Shown piece by piece: positions 16,295 through 25,111 of a stretch of DNA of 34,111 bases. Numbering within the stretch: position 1 is the first letter of the stretch; every line of letters begins with the position of its first letter. The position numbers were made by a program, and so were the translations under genes. Source of the stretch: Treponema sp. (GTDB lineage: Bacteria; Spirochaetota; Spirochaetia; Treponematales; Breznakiellaceae); the NCBI GenBank assembly GCA_009781635.1, contig WQXU01000026.1, forward strand, positions 1 to 34,111, written 5' to 3'. The notes below the pieces were generated by a model, which made no database searches, was not told the origin of the DNA, and was given only the letters and a program-made list of their open reading frames with translations.

Positions 16295-17407
16295 ATGGCA
16301 AAAAGAGATTACTACGAAGTTCTGGGCGTACAAAAAAATGCTTCCAAAGATGATATAAAAAAAGCATACAGAAAACTCGCTGTTCAGTATCACCCGGATA
16401 AAAATGCCGGCGATAAAAAAGCAGAGGAAAAATTCAAGGAAGCAACTGAGGCTTATGAAATACTCGCCGATGACCAGAAGAAGGCCGCATATGATCAATT
16501 CGGTTTCGCCGGAGTTGAGGGTATGGGCGGCACTCATGACTGGAGCAACTTCCGTGGTTTTGAAGATATTTTCGGCGAAGGCGGTTTTGGAAATATATTT
16601 GAAAGTTTTTTCGGCGGCAGTTTCCGCAGAGGCGGCAGCAGCGTAAGACAGGGCGCCAATCTTCGCTATGATATAGAGATTCCTTTTAAAGACGCAGTTT
16701 TCGGCACAAAGGTTGAAATACAATATTCACATAACGAGTCATGCAAATCATGTAACGGCGCAGGCACATCAGACGGTTCGGGCAAGAAAACCTGCCCTGT
16801 CTGCCGTGGTTCAGGCCAGGTAAGGCACAGTCAGGGATTTTTCTCTGTTGCAACGACATGTCACCAATGCCACGGAGAAGGCTCAATAATTGAAAAGCCA
16901 TGCAGCGATTGCGGCGGTTCCGGAACTCAGAAAAAACGGCAGAAGATCATGGTTACTATTCCTGCGGGAGTAGAAAACGGCAAACGCATTGTTATACCAA
17001 GACAGGGTGACGCTGGCCCCAATAACGGCCCTCCCGGAGACTTGTATGTTTTTATCAGGGTAAAACCTCATGAATACTTTGAACGCCAGGGTTACGATCT
17101 TTACTGCGCGGTTCCCATCTCCATAAGCCAGGCAGCTCTTGGCGCCGACATTCATGTATCAACACTGGATAACAAAACCATAAAAGTAAAAGTTCCTTCC
17201 GGAATCCAGAATGGAAAAATGCTGCGGATTCGCGACGAAGGCGTTCCTGCAGGAAGCCAGCGGGGTAATTTATATATAAAGCTTATGGTGCAAATCCCGG
17301 AAAAACTTTCACGCCGCGGAAAAGAGCTGCTTGAAGAACTTGCAAAAATTGAAGGTCAAAACGACAGTCCCAAGCCTATTTCCTTATCACAGCTTGGAGA
17401 TGTGTAA
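16295..17407 (+). CDS. dnaJ: Co-chaperone DnaJ (Hsp40)
   Basis: This 370-residue class I DnaJ has a J domain (1-70) with HPD in QYHPDKNAG, followed by a Gly/Phe-rich region ([18 protein letters not shown]). Four zinc-binding CxxCxGxG repeats follow: [24 protein letters not shown] and CSDCGGSG. The C-terminal substrate-binding domains include [22 protein letters not shown]. It stimulates DnaK ATPase and delivers substrates. Its last 21 bases overlap the 3' end of sppA, which is read from the other strand, so the two messages are complementary at their ends. Confidence 0.97.
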   Translation: MAKRDYYEVLGVQKNASKDDIKKAYRKLAVQYHPDKNAGDKKAEEKFKEATEAYEILADDQKKAAYDQFGFAGVEGMGGTHDWSNFRGFEDIFGEGGFGNIFESFFGGSFRRGGSSVRQGANLRYDIEIPFKDAVFGTKVEIQYSHNESCKSCNGAGTSDGSGKKTCPVCRGSGQVRHSQGFFSVATTCHQCHGEGSIIEKPCSDCGGSGTQKKRQKIMVTIPAGVENGKRIVIPRQGDAGPNNGPPGDLYVFIRVKPHEYFERQGYDLYCAVPISISQAALGADIHVSTLDNKTIKVKVPSGIQNGKMLRIRDEGVPAGSQRGNLYIKLMVQIPEKLSRRGKELLEELAKIEGQNDSPKPISLSQLGDV

Positions 17408-19066
17408 GTCCAAAGGCAGAATTGGCATAACGCGGCCGTTATTCTTAAGAAGATATTGAATATCAGTGTTAATAACGTCTCTGGAGCTTCCCCAAAAAAA
17501 CGACCTTATAGTAAGCATGCTTTGCATAAGCCTGTCAATGAATTTGGGTTCCGGATAACTTCTGTATTGTACTTTTGCATCATCAGGAATTCCAGCCATG
17601 TTACGCGCTATTCTTATCGCATCGTAAAGTCCGCCTACACTGTCTGTTAACCCGGCATCAAGCGCGCGTATGCCGGAAAATATCCGCCCCTGCGCGGCTT
17701 CTTCAACTTTTTCAATTTTCATGCCGCGGCCGGCTGCAACCTTCGTTACAAATATATCGTATATATCTTTTATGTATGTTTTATAACGGCTCTCTTCATG
17801 TTCGGTTAAGTTCCTGTAGGGAAAAAGAAAACCGGAATAAAGATCGGAATGCTCGCCGCGCTTTAAAATATCAATATTAAATCCAAGCCTGGAACTCAAT
17901 CCATTGTCATAAAACCAGCTGCCAATTACACCTATAGAACCTGTAATCGTATATGGATTTGCAACAATGTGGCTGGCATTCATTGCAGCCCAATAACCTC
18001 CTGAAGCGGCCATGCTGCCCATGCTCACAACAACAGGCTTCTTGAGTTTCGCATAACGCACTGCTTCATCAATATTATCCGCTGCTTCTGCGCTTCCTCC
18101 GGGTGAGTTTATTCTTATTACAATCGCTTTGACCCGTTTGTTATCTGCTAATTCAATAATTTGCCGCGAGAGTTTAGCTGTCTCCATTCCCGTTTCCATA
18201 TCTGTTTGGCCGTCCGCATAGACAATCGCAACAACCGGAGGCCTGCTGAAAAGACCGCCTGCTCTTGGAGCAGCGTAAGATATACTGCTGCGCATCAAAC
18301 TGGAATCTGAATTTCCATATAAAACAATCTGACTTATTTCTTCGCCTTCCATATCACTGATGGCTTTAAGCGCCGCTTCTCTTCTGCCAATATAGTCAAC
18401 AAGGCCTCTTTCATGCGCGTTTTTTGCAGAATAAAAAAACTCATGGTTTAAAATTGTGTCAAATTCTTCGGTTGTCCAGTTCCGGGCATTCATCAAGGTC
18501 TCGCGTGTAAGATTGAAAATGTCATCCAGGTAATCATTGTATTGCCTCTTGTCCGCTTCCGACATTGAATCCCTTGTAAATGTCTCCACTGCGGATTTGT
18601 ATTCAAAATAATTAAGTTCTCTGACACCTATTCCCAATTTTTCCAGTGTCTGCCGGACATATCCCCTTCCCATTGAATAACCCAGTACGGTTAATATGCC
18701 AAGTTCATCCATAATTATTTTGTCCGCCACTGACGCAAGAAGATAAGTGTCTGTATCGGCGAAACTAATGTAAGCGCAGATTTTTTTTCCGCTTTCTTTA
18801 AACTGCTCCAGAGCGGTACGCAATTCCCAAAAATAGTCTCTGCCGGCGGAAACTGAACCTATATTTAATACTATGCCGCGCACTTTGCTGTCATTTGCTG
18901 CCTTATTAATTACATTGAAAATTTCAAACGGCTGCCTGGAAACAGCAAGGGGATTATTGATTCTCTTTTCATTCAGGTTTAACTCAAGATACATTTCCTG
19001 TGAAAAAAGCGGGAAAGAAATAATAAAAAGCAGCCAAAAAATTATAAATTTGCAGCTAACTCTCAT
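17387..19066 (-). CDS. sppA: Signal peptide peptidase SppA, long (67 kDa) type
   Basis: This 559-residue protein starts with a signal or membrane anchor ([17 protein letters not shown], about 6-22) and contains two tandem S49 peptidase domains, as in the long SppA of Gram-negative bacteria. The catalytic lysine is K157 ([13 protein letters not shown]) in the first domain and the serine is S355 (SMAASGGYW) in the second. [12 protein letters not shown] and ITGSIGVIG are also conserved. It degrades cleaved signal peptides in the membrane. Its ATG overlaps the stop of the GH13 gene (ATGA at 19063-19066), so translation is coupled to that unusual upstream partner. Its 3' end overlaps dnaJ by 21 bases. 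Confidence 0.93.
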   Translation of the reverse strand: MRVSCKFIIFWLLFIISFPLFSQEMYLELNLNEKRINNPLAVSRQPFEIFNVINKAANDSKVRGIVLNIGSVSAGRDYFWELRTALEQFKESGKKICAYISFADTDTYLLASVADKIIMDELGILTVLGYSMGRGYVRQTLEKLGIGVRELNYFEYKSAVETFTRDSMSEADKRQYNDYLDDIFNLTRETLMNARNWTTEEFDTILNHEFFYSAKNAHERGLVDYIGRREAALKAISDMEGEEISQIVLYGNSDSSLMRSSISYAAPRAGGLFSRPPVVAIVYADGQTDMETGMETAKLSRQIIELADNKRVKAIVIRINSPGGSAEAADNIDEAVRYAKLKKPVVVSMGSMAASGGYWAAMNASHIVANPYTITGSIGVIGSWFYDNGLSSRLGFNIDILKRGEHSDLYSGFLFPYRNLTEHEESRYKTYIKDIYDIFVTKVAAGRGMKIEKVEEAAQGRIFSGIRALDAGLTDSVGGLYDAIRIARNMAGIPDDAKVQYRSYPEPKFIDRLMQSMLTIRSFFWGSSRDVINTDIQYLLKNNGRVMPILPLDLHISKL

Positions 19067-22000
19067 TTTTTTGTTTTGCCTCTGGTTCCGGTCTTTTTTG
19101 CGGCTGCTTTAGCTTTTTTTACCGTTGATTTTTTTACAGTCACACTTGTAGTTTTTGGCGCGGCCTTTTTTGATACTGCTTTTTTTGCTGTTGTCTTCTT
19201 TGCTGCAGCTTTTTTTGGCTGCGCTTTTTTTACAGTTGCCTTTGCTTTTGGCGCGGCTTTTTTTGCTTTTGTTGCAGGTTCAGTTTTTTTCACAGCGCTT
19301 ACTTTCTTCTCAACTTGTTTGGTTTTTGGCGCAGATTTTTTTGTCTTTGCTGCAGGTTTAGTTTTTTTCACAGCGCTAGCTTTCTTCTCAACTTGTTTAG
19401 TTTTCGGCGCAGATTTTTTTGTCTTTGCTGCAGGTTCAGCTTTTTTCACAGCATCTGCTTTCTTTTCGGCCTTTTTTATTTTCGGCGCGGCTTTTTTCGT
19501 CACTGGAGCTTTTTCAGCAGGAACTTTTAAACCGGATGTTTTTTTCTTTGCTGTTCCGGCTTTTGGTTTTGCAGTCAGAATATCCAGCAGGTTGTCAAAC
19601 CGATATTCAGATTTTTTTTCCGCTTTTGTCAGCGCATCATAAATGCCGGAAATGCGGTTTATCCGCTCTTCGACCGGCATTTTTATTGAACCTTCCATCA
19701 TAAAGAAAAATGATGAATAATAAACAGCATTTTCAAAACCTTCCTTGTTAAACCACATAACATCATTAAAGAAGTTTATTCCAAGAATGCGCCTGAAGTC
19801 CTCACTAAGATAATTTTCTTCAATAATCAGAGCGGCAAACTCAGAAGGTGATAATCCGGAAATATCTTTCTTTGCAGGGCGATCCCAGCTATGCGGAACA
19901 TTTGTCCGGCCAAGACTGGCTTTTAAAAGGTCTGTTATCTGCCATGCTTCCACATCAGAAGCACCGAAGTTTTTGTATGTTTGCCTTAACTTGCGGCCAA
20001 GATCCCAGTGATCAAAAGCAAGATCCGCAGCGTGAAGCCCCGTTGCTCCCTTTCCGTTCTGCAAACGGCCTATTATCAGGCGCAGAAGAGACAGCACACC
20101 GTAGCTTAGCGCAACGGCGTAAAGCATCTGTCTTTCTGCCATGCATTTAGTTATTTGATCAAGCAGCGGAGATTTGGTCTTTTTAAGCGTATCTGTAATA
20201 CTTTTAAACCTGTTTATAAACATTTCAAATTCTTTCCAGATTGCATCAGTTTTAACAGGTGTAAATTTTATATCTGTGTTTTTTGCCTGATCTTTTGCTG
20301 TCCATGGATCCCAGGAACCATTCGCGCCGGTTATAAAGAAAGAAGCTGTTTTTATAAACTCTTCAACGGGCGTTTTAAATGAATCGGCAAAAGATTTTTT
20401 GTTTATGGATTCCTTTAAACCAATTATAAATTCCGGGTTTAAAATTTCCATGAACCGGTAATAAAGATCGCCAAGAAAAATATCTTTTATCGCTGCATGA
20501 GGACAGGGTACGCCTCTTCCGTTCAAGTCATTGTTCAGTCTTGCCCAGCGTCCTTTTGCGTCATCTTCAACTTCGCATACATCAAGATAAACCTGAGTTT
20601 CGTATCCTCTAAGGCCGATGAAAAAACCGTCTTCGCTGATTGCCTTGGAAGAGCGGATGAACCAAAGATTGGATATCTGCTCGCGCAGCAGCGTAAAGTA
20701 TTGAGCTTCGCCGTGCAGGGCAAGCGCCTCACTCAAACTGTCTCTGCGCGTATTGCCTCCGTCATTGCCCGTTCCGGCAGGTACCGGCACAGGCGGATCG
20801 CTTACTTTAATCCAGCCCGATGTTTCGTAGTAGGAGTTGTTATAGAATATAAGCGCTTTTTCTTCACGGGCGCCTATCCAGGTACGGTTTGAATAGGCAA
20901 AAACATTTTCGTTAACAGAACCGCCGTTACAGTAAAGATCGTATATTCTGAAGTTGGCGCTGCCGGAAAACAGGGAACGTTTTTTCATTAGCGGAAATAT
21001 TTCACGCTCATGACGGTCTACAAGATACCCGTCTGGTTTTTCGTCTTTATAAGAGCGGCGGTATTCCATGCCGTATTTTTCTTCAAAGCCGTCTATTTGA
21101 CCGTGTCCGAACATTGGCAGACCCGGCATTGTAACAAGCAATGTACAAATGCCGAAATATTTATCGCCCTTGCCGAATTGCGCTACAGCGGTATCTTCAT
21201 CCGGATTGTTCATAAAGTTTACAAAACGTTTTAAGATTTCAGGATCGAACTCCATTGTGTTTTTAATGGTAGCGCGATACTTGTCGTTTTCTTCGTTCTT
21301 AAGCATGTTCATAAATGCCGAGTTGTAAACACGGTGCATGCCTAAAGTACGCACAAAGTATCCTTCCATCATCCAGAAAGCCTCTGCAAGCAGCAAGGTA
21401 TTCGGCGCTTCTACGGCGCAGCGATCAACAACTTCGCGCCAGAATTCATTTGGAATACGGCGGTTAAACTCTTCGGTAGAGATTGCATGTTCTGCGCGGC
21501 TTGCAATTGCTCCGCCTGTGCCTGGCGCGGGATACCAAAGGCGCTGAATGTGACGCTTTGCAAGCGTCATGGCGGCATCGAAGCGCACTATCGAGAACTG
21601 CTGGCAAACGCCGATAATCGTACGGATTACAGCCTCGCGCGCTTCAGGATTAAGAAAATCAATCTGCGCAGTATCGTTCCAGGGCATAGAAGTGCCGTCA
21701 TTACCATGATAGATATAGCGCGTTTCTCCTGTGCGATTATCTGCCCTTTTAAAAACGACAGCAGCATCGCTTCGTGAAAAATAATGTTCCTCAATCTGGA
21801 CAGTGATATCGCCCCGGCCTGAAAGATTGCCGCAGTTATAGTTATACGTGGGAAAGGGCGGATGCTGGAGCTGAAGAAAGCGGTCTGGATGTTCTACAAT
21901 CCATTTACTGTCAAGACCTGTGTGATTGGGAACCATATCAGAACCAAGCCTAATACCCCGGTGCATGCAGCGATCGCGCAGATTACAAAGCGCGCCCCAG

Positions 22001-23178
22001 CCGCCCAGTTCGTTTGCTATGTCGTAATCGTACAGACTGTAAGCAGAGGCGGCAGCTTCGGGATTTCCTGTCCACTGCTTTATAGTTTTGCTGGCCTGAC
22101 TTCTCTCCCATACGCCGATTAACCAAAGACCTGTAAAACCGCGGCGGGCAAGCTCATCAAGTTCTTCATCCGGAATTTGATCAAGGCGGACAATTTCCTT
22201 GTTGTATTTTTGCGATAATTGAAAAAGCCATACAAGCGTGCTCTTTGCCATCAATACAGTTTTGGGCATCCAGTCCTGATCGGGACTGAATCTTTCATAT
22301 TCATCGAGGCCGGCAAAAGTCAGCACTTCGCTCGGACCGGGGCCAAAGAAAACGGATTTATCTTCCTCGTTTATTACATCAAGACTCATTAGAAGACGCG
22401 ACATGAATTTTGAAATTAAAAGCCCCCAGTGTTTTCGCATATAATCAAGCTGTCCTAAAAGAGAATCTGGACACGCAAGGGCAGGAGAGCGAAGGAAGTC
22501 CCAAAGATTCATTCCATCCGGGCCGAAAGACGGCATGTCTTTTAAGTGGGCTTTTAATTCCTCAATTGCATCCGGATAGACAGTTGTTTTGGACAGAATG
22601 CTGTCGTCAAACATAAACTTAAATGGTTTAAAAGCAGGGTTTAAATTTGCAAGAGACAGGAGCATTGTTTCTTCGATGGAAAGAGCGCGGCAGCTTTCAC
22701 CTTCTTCCTTACTCTTTAAATACTGCTCAACATTTTTCTCGCCCCTGTACACAGAGCGCGGCGGAAACTGTGCGGAAAATCCTTTTAATAAGCCGCCTGT
22801 TCTGTCTTCACCAAGATTGGTTTCCAGCCTTTCAAGCGCTGTATCAAAAATATCGCCCTGAACTTCCTCACGGTAGAGGGATACGACATAGTGAAGGATT
22901 TCATCAATAAGGCCCATGGCATAGAGCTGGCCGGCTTTAATATAACGCTCAGGATGAGCGGGATCCTGCTTCAGGTTGAATTTATTCGCAAGCTCCCGGC
23001 ACTGTTTAAGGTCGGCAAAAACTACATTTCCGGTTAATGAAAAAAGGCTGTCTCTTAATTCATATTCTATGCGGATATTGCTGTTTATGTGGAATTCCAT
23101 GCGTGTCTTGCGATTTTTCGCCCATGATACCTTGCCTGCTTTTTCAAGTTTGGTTAGTTTAAGGGATATTTTATTCAT
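19063..23178 (-). CDS. GH13 (alpha-amylase family) protein with a histone H1-like Lys/Ala-rich tail
   Basis: The protein has 1371 residues and no signal peptide, so it is probably cytoplasmic. GH13 landmarks are visible: region I SDMVPNHTG (D414), region II FSIVRFDAAMTLAKR (nucleophile D534), region III LLLAEAFWMMEG (acid/base E599), and region IV in an atypical form, FMNNPDED, in place of the usual NHD. A catalytic barrel thus lies at about 370-740, between a long N-terminal domain and a helical C-terminal region (about 900-1200). From about residue 1203 to the end it becomes a Lys/Ala/Pro/Thr tail resembling histone H1 or bacterial KA-repeat proteins, with tandem 26-residue repeats. The start ATG has AAAGGAG five bases upstream and a good promoter. 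The substrate is unknown; glycogen or another alpha-glucan is the natural guess. sppA is translationally coupled downstream. Confidence 0.85.
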   Translation of the reverse strand: MNKISLKLTKLEKAGKVSWAKNRKTRMEFHINSNIRIEYELRDSLFSLTGNVVFADLKQCRELANKFNLKQDPAHPERYIKAGQLYAMGLIDEILHYVVSLYREEVQGDIFDTALERLETNLGEDRTGGLLKGFSAQFPPRSVYRGEKNVEQYLKSKEEGESCRALSIEETMLLSLANLNPAFKPFKFMFDDSILSKTTVYPDAIEELKAHLKDMPSFGPDGMNLWDFLRSPALACPDSLLGQLDYMRKHWGLLISKFMSRLLMSLDVINEEDKSVFFGPGPSEVLTFAGLDEYERFSPDQDWMPKTVLMAKSTLVWLFQLSQKYNKEIVRLDQIPDEELDELARRGFTGLWLIGVWERSQASKTIKQWTGNPEAAASAYSLYDYDIANELGGWGALCNLRDRCMHRGIRLGSDMVPNHTGLDSKWIVEHPDRFLQLQHPPFPTYNYNCGNLSGRGDITVQIEEHYFSRSDAAVVFKRADNRTGETRYIYHGNDGTSMPWNDTAQIDFLNPEAREAVIRTIIGVCQQFSIVRFDAAMTLAKRHIQRLWYPAPGTGGAIASRAEHAISTEEFNRRIPNEFWREVVDRCAVEAPNTLLLAEAFWMMEGYFVRTLGMHRVYNSAFMNMLKNEENDKYRATIKNTMEFDPEILKRFVNFMNNPDEDTAVAQFGKGDKYFGICTLLVTMPGLPMFGHGQIDGFEEKYGMEYRRSYKDEKPDGYLVDRHEREIFPLMKKRSLFSGSANFRIYDLYCNGGSVNENVFAYSNRTWIGAREEKALIFYNNSYYETSGWIKVSDPPVPVPAGTGNDGGNTRRDSLSEALALHGEAQYFTLLREQISNLWFIRSSKAISEDGFFIGLRGYETQVYLDVCEVEDDAKGRWARLNNDLNGRGVPCPHAAIKDIFLGDLYYRFMEILNPEFIIGLKESINKKSFADSFKTPVEEFIKTASFFITGANGSWDPWTAKDQAKNTDIKFTPVKTDAIWKEFEMFINRFKSITDTLKKTKSPLLDQITKCMAERQMLYAVALSYGVLSLLRLIIGRLQNGKGATGLHAADLAFDHWDLGRKLRQTYKNFGASDVEAWQITDLLKASLGRTNVPHSWDRPAKKDISGLSPSEFAALIIEENYLSEDFRRILGINFFNDVMWFNKEGFENAVYYSSFFFMMEGSIKMPVEERINRISGIYDALTKAEKKSEYRFDNLLDILTAKPKAGTAKKKTSGLKVPAEKAPVTKKAAPKIKKAEKKADAVKKAEPAAKTKKSAPKTKQVEKKASAVKKTKPAAKTKKSAPKTKQVEKKVSAVKKTEPATKAKKAAPKAKATVKKAQPKKAAAKKTTAKKAVSKKAAPKTTSVTVKKSTVKKAKAAAKKTGTRGKTKK
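19274..19507 (-). repeat. 78-bp tandem repeat encoding 26-residue Lys/Ala units
   Basis: Three units begin at 19274, 19352 and 19430, exactly 78 bases apart. The first two are nearly identical and the third is more diverged. Each encodes a unit of the type VKKxxPAAKTKKSAPKTKQVEKK inside the H1-like tail. The in-frame period means copy number could change by recombination without breaking the gene. Confidence 0.85.
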
Positions 23179-23202
23179 GAACGCTCCTTTACCGACTAAA
23201 AC

Positions 23203-23231
23203 ATTATATTACATTTTCTGCCTGCTGTCAG
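23203..23231 (-). promoter_or_regulatory. Promoter of the GH13-sppA operon
   Basis: On the minus strand CTGACA (23231-23226), exactly 17 bases, and a perfect TATAAT (23208-23203). The start point would fall near 23196, leaving about 18 bases of leader that hold the AAAGGAG ribosome binding site. Confidence 0.6.
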
Positions 23232-23273
23232 TAAGAAAGGCATTTGATATACACCGCGTTATTTCACATCACT

Positions 23274-23380
23274 AGTGTCCTGTAATATTCGGTTTGTAAA
23301 ATAACAAAATGCGTTAAATCCTTACTTCGCAAGGATTTAACTTAACAGACCATTGTGTCATTTGAATATTACAGAACACT
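23274..23380. repeat. 107-bp palindromic repeat element, copy 2
   Basis: The terminal 17-bp inverted repeats (AGTGTCCTGTAATATTC against AGTGTTCTGTAATATTC) match at 16 of 17 positions. The central hairpin is at 23313-23341: GTTAAATCCTT, a seven-base loop, then AAGGATTTAAC. Compared with copy 1, the hairpin has a T-A to A-T pair swap and the outer arm an A-T to C-G swap, so pairing is kept while sequence changes. TA dinucleotides lie at both borders (23273-23274 and 23380-23381). It lies between the GH13 promoter and the toxin-antitoxin promoter. Confidence 0.85.
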
Positions 23381-23453
23381 ATAGTAAAAATATGAAACAA
23401 ATTTATAAAAAAATTGTTTAATATTTAACCGCGCAGTATTAAAATCAGCATAC

Positions 23454-23488
23454 TTGACACAAACAGACTAGCTGATTAAACTAGTTTA
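23454..23488 (+). promoter_or_regulatory. Promoter and palindromic operator of the Phd-PIN operon
   Basis: A perfect TTGACA (23454-23459), 17 bases, and TAAACT (23477-23482) make a strong promoter. The -10 box is the left half of a perfect 12-bp palindrome TAAACTAGTTTA (23477-23488). A second ACTAG lies a few bases upstream (23467-23471). This is the expected layout for autorepression by the Phd-like antitoxin or its toxin complex. Confidence 0.6.
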
Positions 23489-23512
23489 CAAGAACTGTCC
23501 GGAGAGGAAAAA

Positions 23513-23764
23513 ATGTTAACTCACAAAATAGGTGCATTCGAAGCCAAAACGCATTTTTCGCAGATTTTAGAAAAGGTGGAAAATGGCGCCGATTTTATTA
23601 TCACAAAAAGAGGAAAACCGGTAGCAAAGATTATCCCCTTTGAACAGGAAAATAAAATGACTGCAGAAGAAGTGATTAACGGCTTTAGGGACCTGCGAAA
23701 ACACTATCGCGCTAAACCTGGTGATTTTAACATCCGGGAAGCGGTTGAAGAAGGCAGGCGATAA
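23513..23764 (+). CDS. Phd/YefM-family antitoxin
   Basis: This 83-residue protein has the N-terminal DNA-binding fold of the Phd/YefM family: IGAFEAKTHFSQILEKVENGADFIITKRGKPVAKIIPF (about 5-43). A C-terminal segment (EEVINGFRDLRKHYRAKPGDFNIREAVEEGRR) would wrap and inhibit the toxin. GGAGAGG precedes the ATG. Its stop overlaps the toxin start by one base (TAATG at 23762-23766), the usual coupled arrangement. It probably binds the palindrome over its own -10 box. Confidence 0.9.
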   Translation: MLTHKIGAFEAKTHFSQILEKVENGADFIITKRGKPVAKIIPFEQENKMTAEEVINGFRDLRKHYRAKPGDFNIREAVEEGRR

Positions 23765-24177
23765 TGATACATGTATACGATTCATCATTCGTTAGCGCGC
23801 TGGTCATTCCCGACGATAAAATTATCAGTGTTGAAAAAAACCATATCAGAATTGCAAAGTCCGGTGAAATATTTACCACTCCTTTATTTAATTATGAAAT
23901 AGCAAATATCTTCAGAAACCTGGTTCGGCGTAAACGCTATACATCAAATGAAGTTGTTCAGTTTTTTCCATTTATATCTGCTATCGGTTTAAAAATAGAT
24001 TTTGAAGAAGGTGTAAATTATCAACGTAGAATTTGGAACCTTAGCAACGATTATAATCTTTCAACTTACGACGCTGCTTATCTGGAACTTGCAGATCGAA
24101 AAAAAGCAGTTTTATGCACATTGGACAACAACTTAAAAAATGCCGCAAAAACACACGGTATAAAAATAATTGATTAA
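23764..24177 (+). CDS. PIN-domain toxin (VapC-like ribonuclease)
   Basis: The 137-residue PIN protein keeps the acidic residues that bind the metal: D6 (VYDSSF), E45 (NYEIANIF), D103 (STYDAAYLELA) and D121 (CTLDNNL). VapC-type toxins cut specific RNAs, for example initiator tRNA in enteric bacteria or the sarcin-ricin loop in mycobacteria; the target here is unknown. It is paired with a Phd/YefM-type antitoxin, a known combination. All catalytic residues are intact, so the module looks alive, unlike the higBA-like locus at 5741-6014. The next gene's ribosome binding site (AAGGA at 24176-24180) overlaps this stop codon. Confidence 0.9.
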   Translation: MIHVYDSSFVSALVIPDDKIISVEKNHIRIAKSGEIFTTPLFNYEIANIFRNLVRRKRYTSNEVVQFFPFISAIGLKIDFEEGVNYQRRIWNLSNDYNLSTYDAAYLELADRKKAVLCTLDNNLKNAAKTHGIKIID

Positions 24178-24187
24178 GGATATGAAA

Positions 24188-25111
24188 ATGAAAACAAAGA
24201 TTTTTTTAATTTCATTACTGACAGCGCTTATGCTGACAGTTGGCTGCAGCCGCGGTGAATCTCTGTATTCGGGTCAATCAAGGACAATGGCATTAGCTCT
24301 AAATGATTCGGTTGAATACGAATCAATGCACCGCGGACGAACCACCGGTGCGGCTATTGCAATGGATCACGGCGACTTCCATGATGGATCAGATTTTTCA
24401 CAATCGGCAGACCTTACTAACCATGAACGAAAACTGGTAAAAAATGCATTTTTAGTAATCAGAGTTGATAATCTGGAAGCTGCAGATGCTTCTATAGCCG
24501 GCTTGTTGGAGAGGTACAATTCATATTCTGCATCAACTAGTATTTCAGAAAACCATTATTTTTACTCCCTGCGGGTTCCGGCGCCTCAATATGATGCATT
24601 CCTTTCAGATATGAATGGCATAGGAAGATTGATTCAGCGCTCAGAAAGTACAGAAGATGTAACGCTTCGTTATTATGATCTTGAGGGACGGCTTGAATCA
24701 AAGAGGGAGTTACTAAGAACCTTTCAGTCGTATCTTGGAAGGGCAAGTAACATAGAAGAAATACTATCGGTGGAAGCAAGAATCGCCGATTTACAGCATG
24801 ATATTGAACGTACCGGATCTCAATTGCGTAATCTTTCAAACAGGGTTGACTATGCCACAATAGACCTTCAATTAATGGGGCCTGTAACATCATCGCCTAT
24901 TCAAAACATTACCTTTGGAGAACGGATTAAACAATTATTCGGACACTTTGGCAGCTTCCTGTCCACAGTGGCAGTAATCCTGCTTGGCTTTATTATTTAT
25001 GGGATTCCATCTCTTGCGCTATTGGCGTTGTTATTCTGGGTGCTGTTTGGCAAGCTTGGGTTAATGAAAAAGTTATGGAAACTGGTAAAAGGAAAAAATC
25101 AAACTGAATGA
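24188..25111 (+). CDS. DUF4349 lipoprotein with C-terminal membrane helix
   Basis: This 307-residue protein starts with a lipoprotein signal (KTKIFLISLLTALMLTVGC, lipidated Cys at about residue 20). The conserved DUF4349 body follows, with LVKNAFLVIRVDNLEAADASI, YNSYSASTSISENHYFYSLRVPAPQYDAFLSDMNGIGRLIQRSESTEDVTLRYYDLEGRLESKRELLRTFQSYL and a coiled coil (NIEEILSVEARIADLQHDIERTGSQLRNLSNRVDYATIDLQL). A membrane segment lies near the C-terminus (about 261-290) with a basic tail. I chose ATG 24188 because AAGGA lies seven bases before it and it gives a normal signal peptide; TTG 24170 and ATG 24182 are in frame but poorly spaced. The function of the family is not known. It sits inside a toxin-antitoxin transcript and overlaps arfB by four bases. 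Confidence 0.85.
   Translation: MKTKIFLISLLTALMLTVGCSRGESLYSGQSRTMALALNDSVEYESMHRGRTTGAAIAMDHGDFHDGSDFSQSADLTNHERKLVKNAFLVIRVDNLEAADASIAGLLERYNSYSASTSISENHYFYSLRVPAPQYDAFLSDMNGIGRLIQRSESTEDVTLRYYDLEGRLESKRELLRTFQSYLGRASNIEEILSVEARIADLQHDIERTGSQLRNLSNRVDYATIDLQLMGPVTSSPIQNITFGERIKQLFGHFGSFLSTVAVILLGFIIYGIPSLALLALLFWVLFGKLGLMKKLWKLVKGKNQTE

Larger units (their letters stand above)
23179..23512. other. Divergent intergenic region between GH13 and the toxin-antitoxin operon
   Basis: No gene is seen in these 334 bases. They hold, from left to right, the GH13 leader and promoter (minus strand), the 107-bp repeat, an AT-rich stretch, and the antitoxin promoter with its palindrome (plus strand). Confidence 0.6.

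Noticed and set aside
19274-19507. Regular 78-bp repeats considered as a CRISPR array
   Set aside because: Units are contiguous, without spacers, in frame and coding; there are no cas genes.
19076-19642. A long plus-strand open frame of Phe/Ala-rich hydrophobic sequence
   Set aside because: It is the complement of the Lys/Ala-rich tail of the GH13 gene (AAA/GCx codons read as TTT/GCx); no ribosome binding site and no family resemblance.
20497-20892. 131-codon plus-strand open frame inside the GH13 gene
   Set aside because: Shadow of a well-supported minus-strand gene, without a ribosome binding site or recognisable domain.
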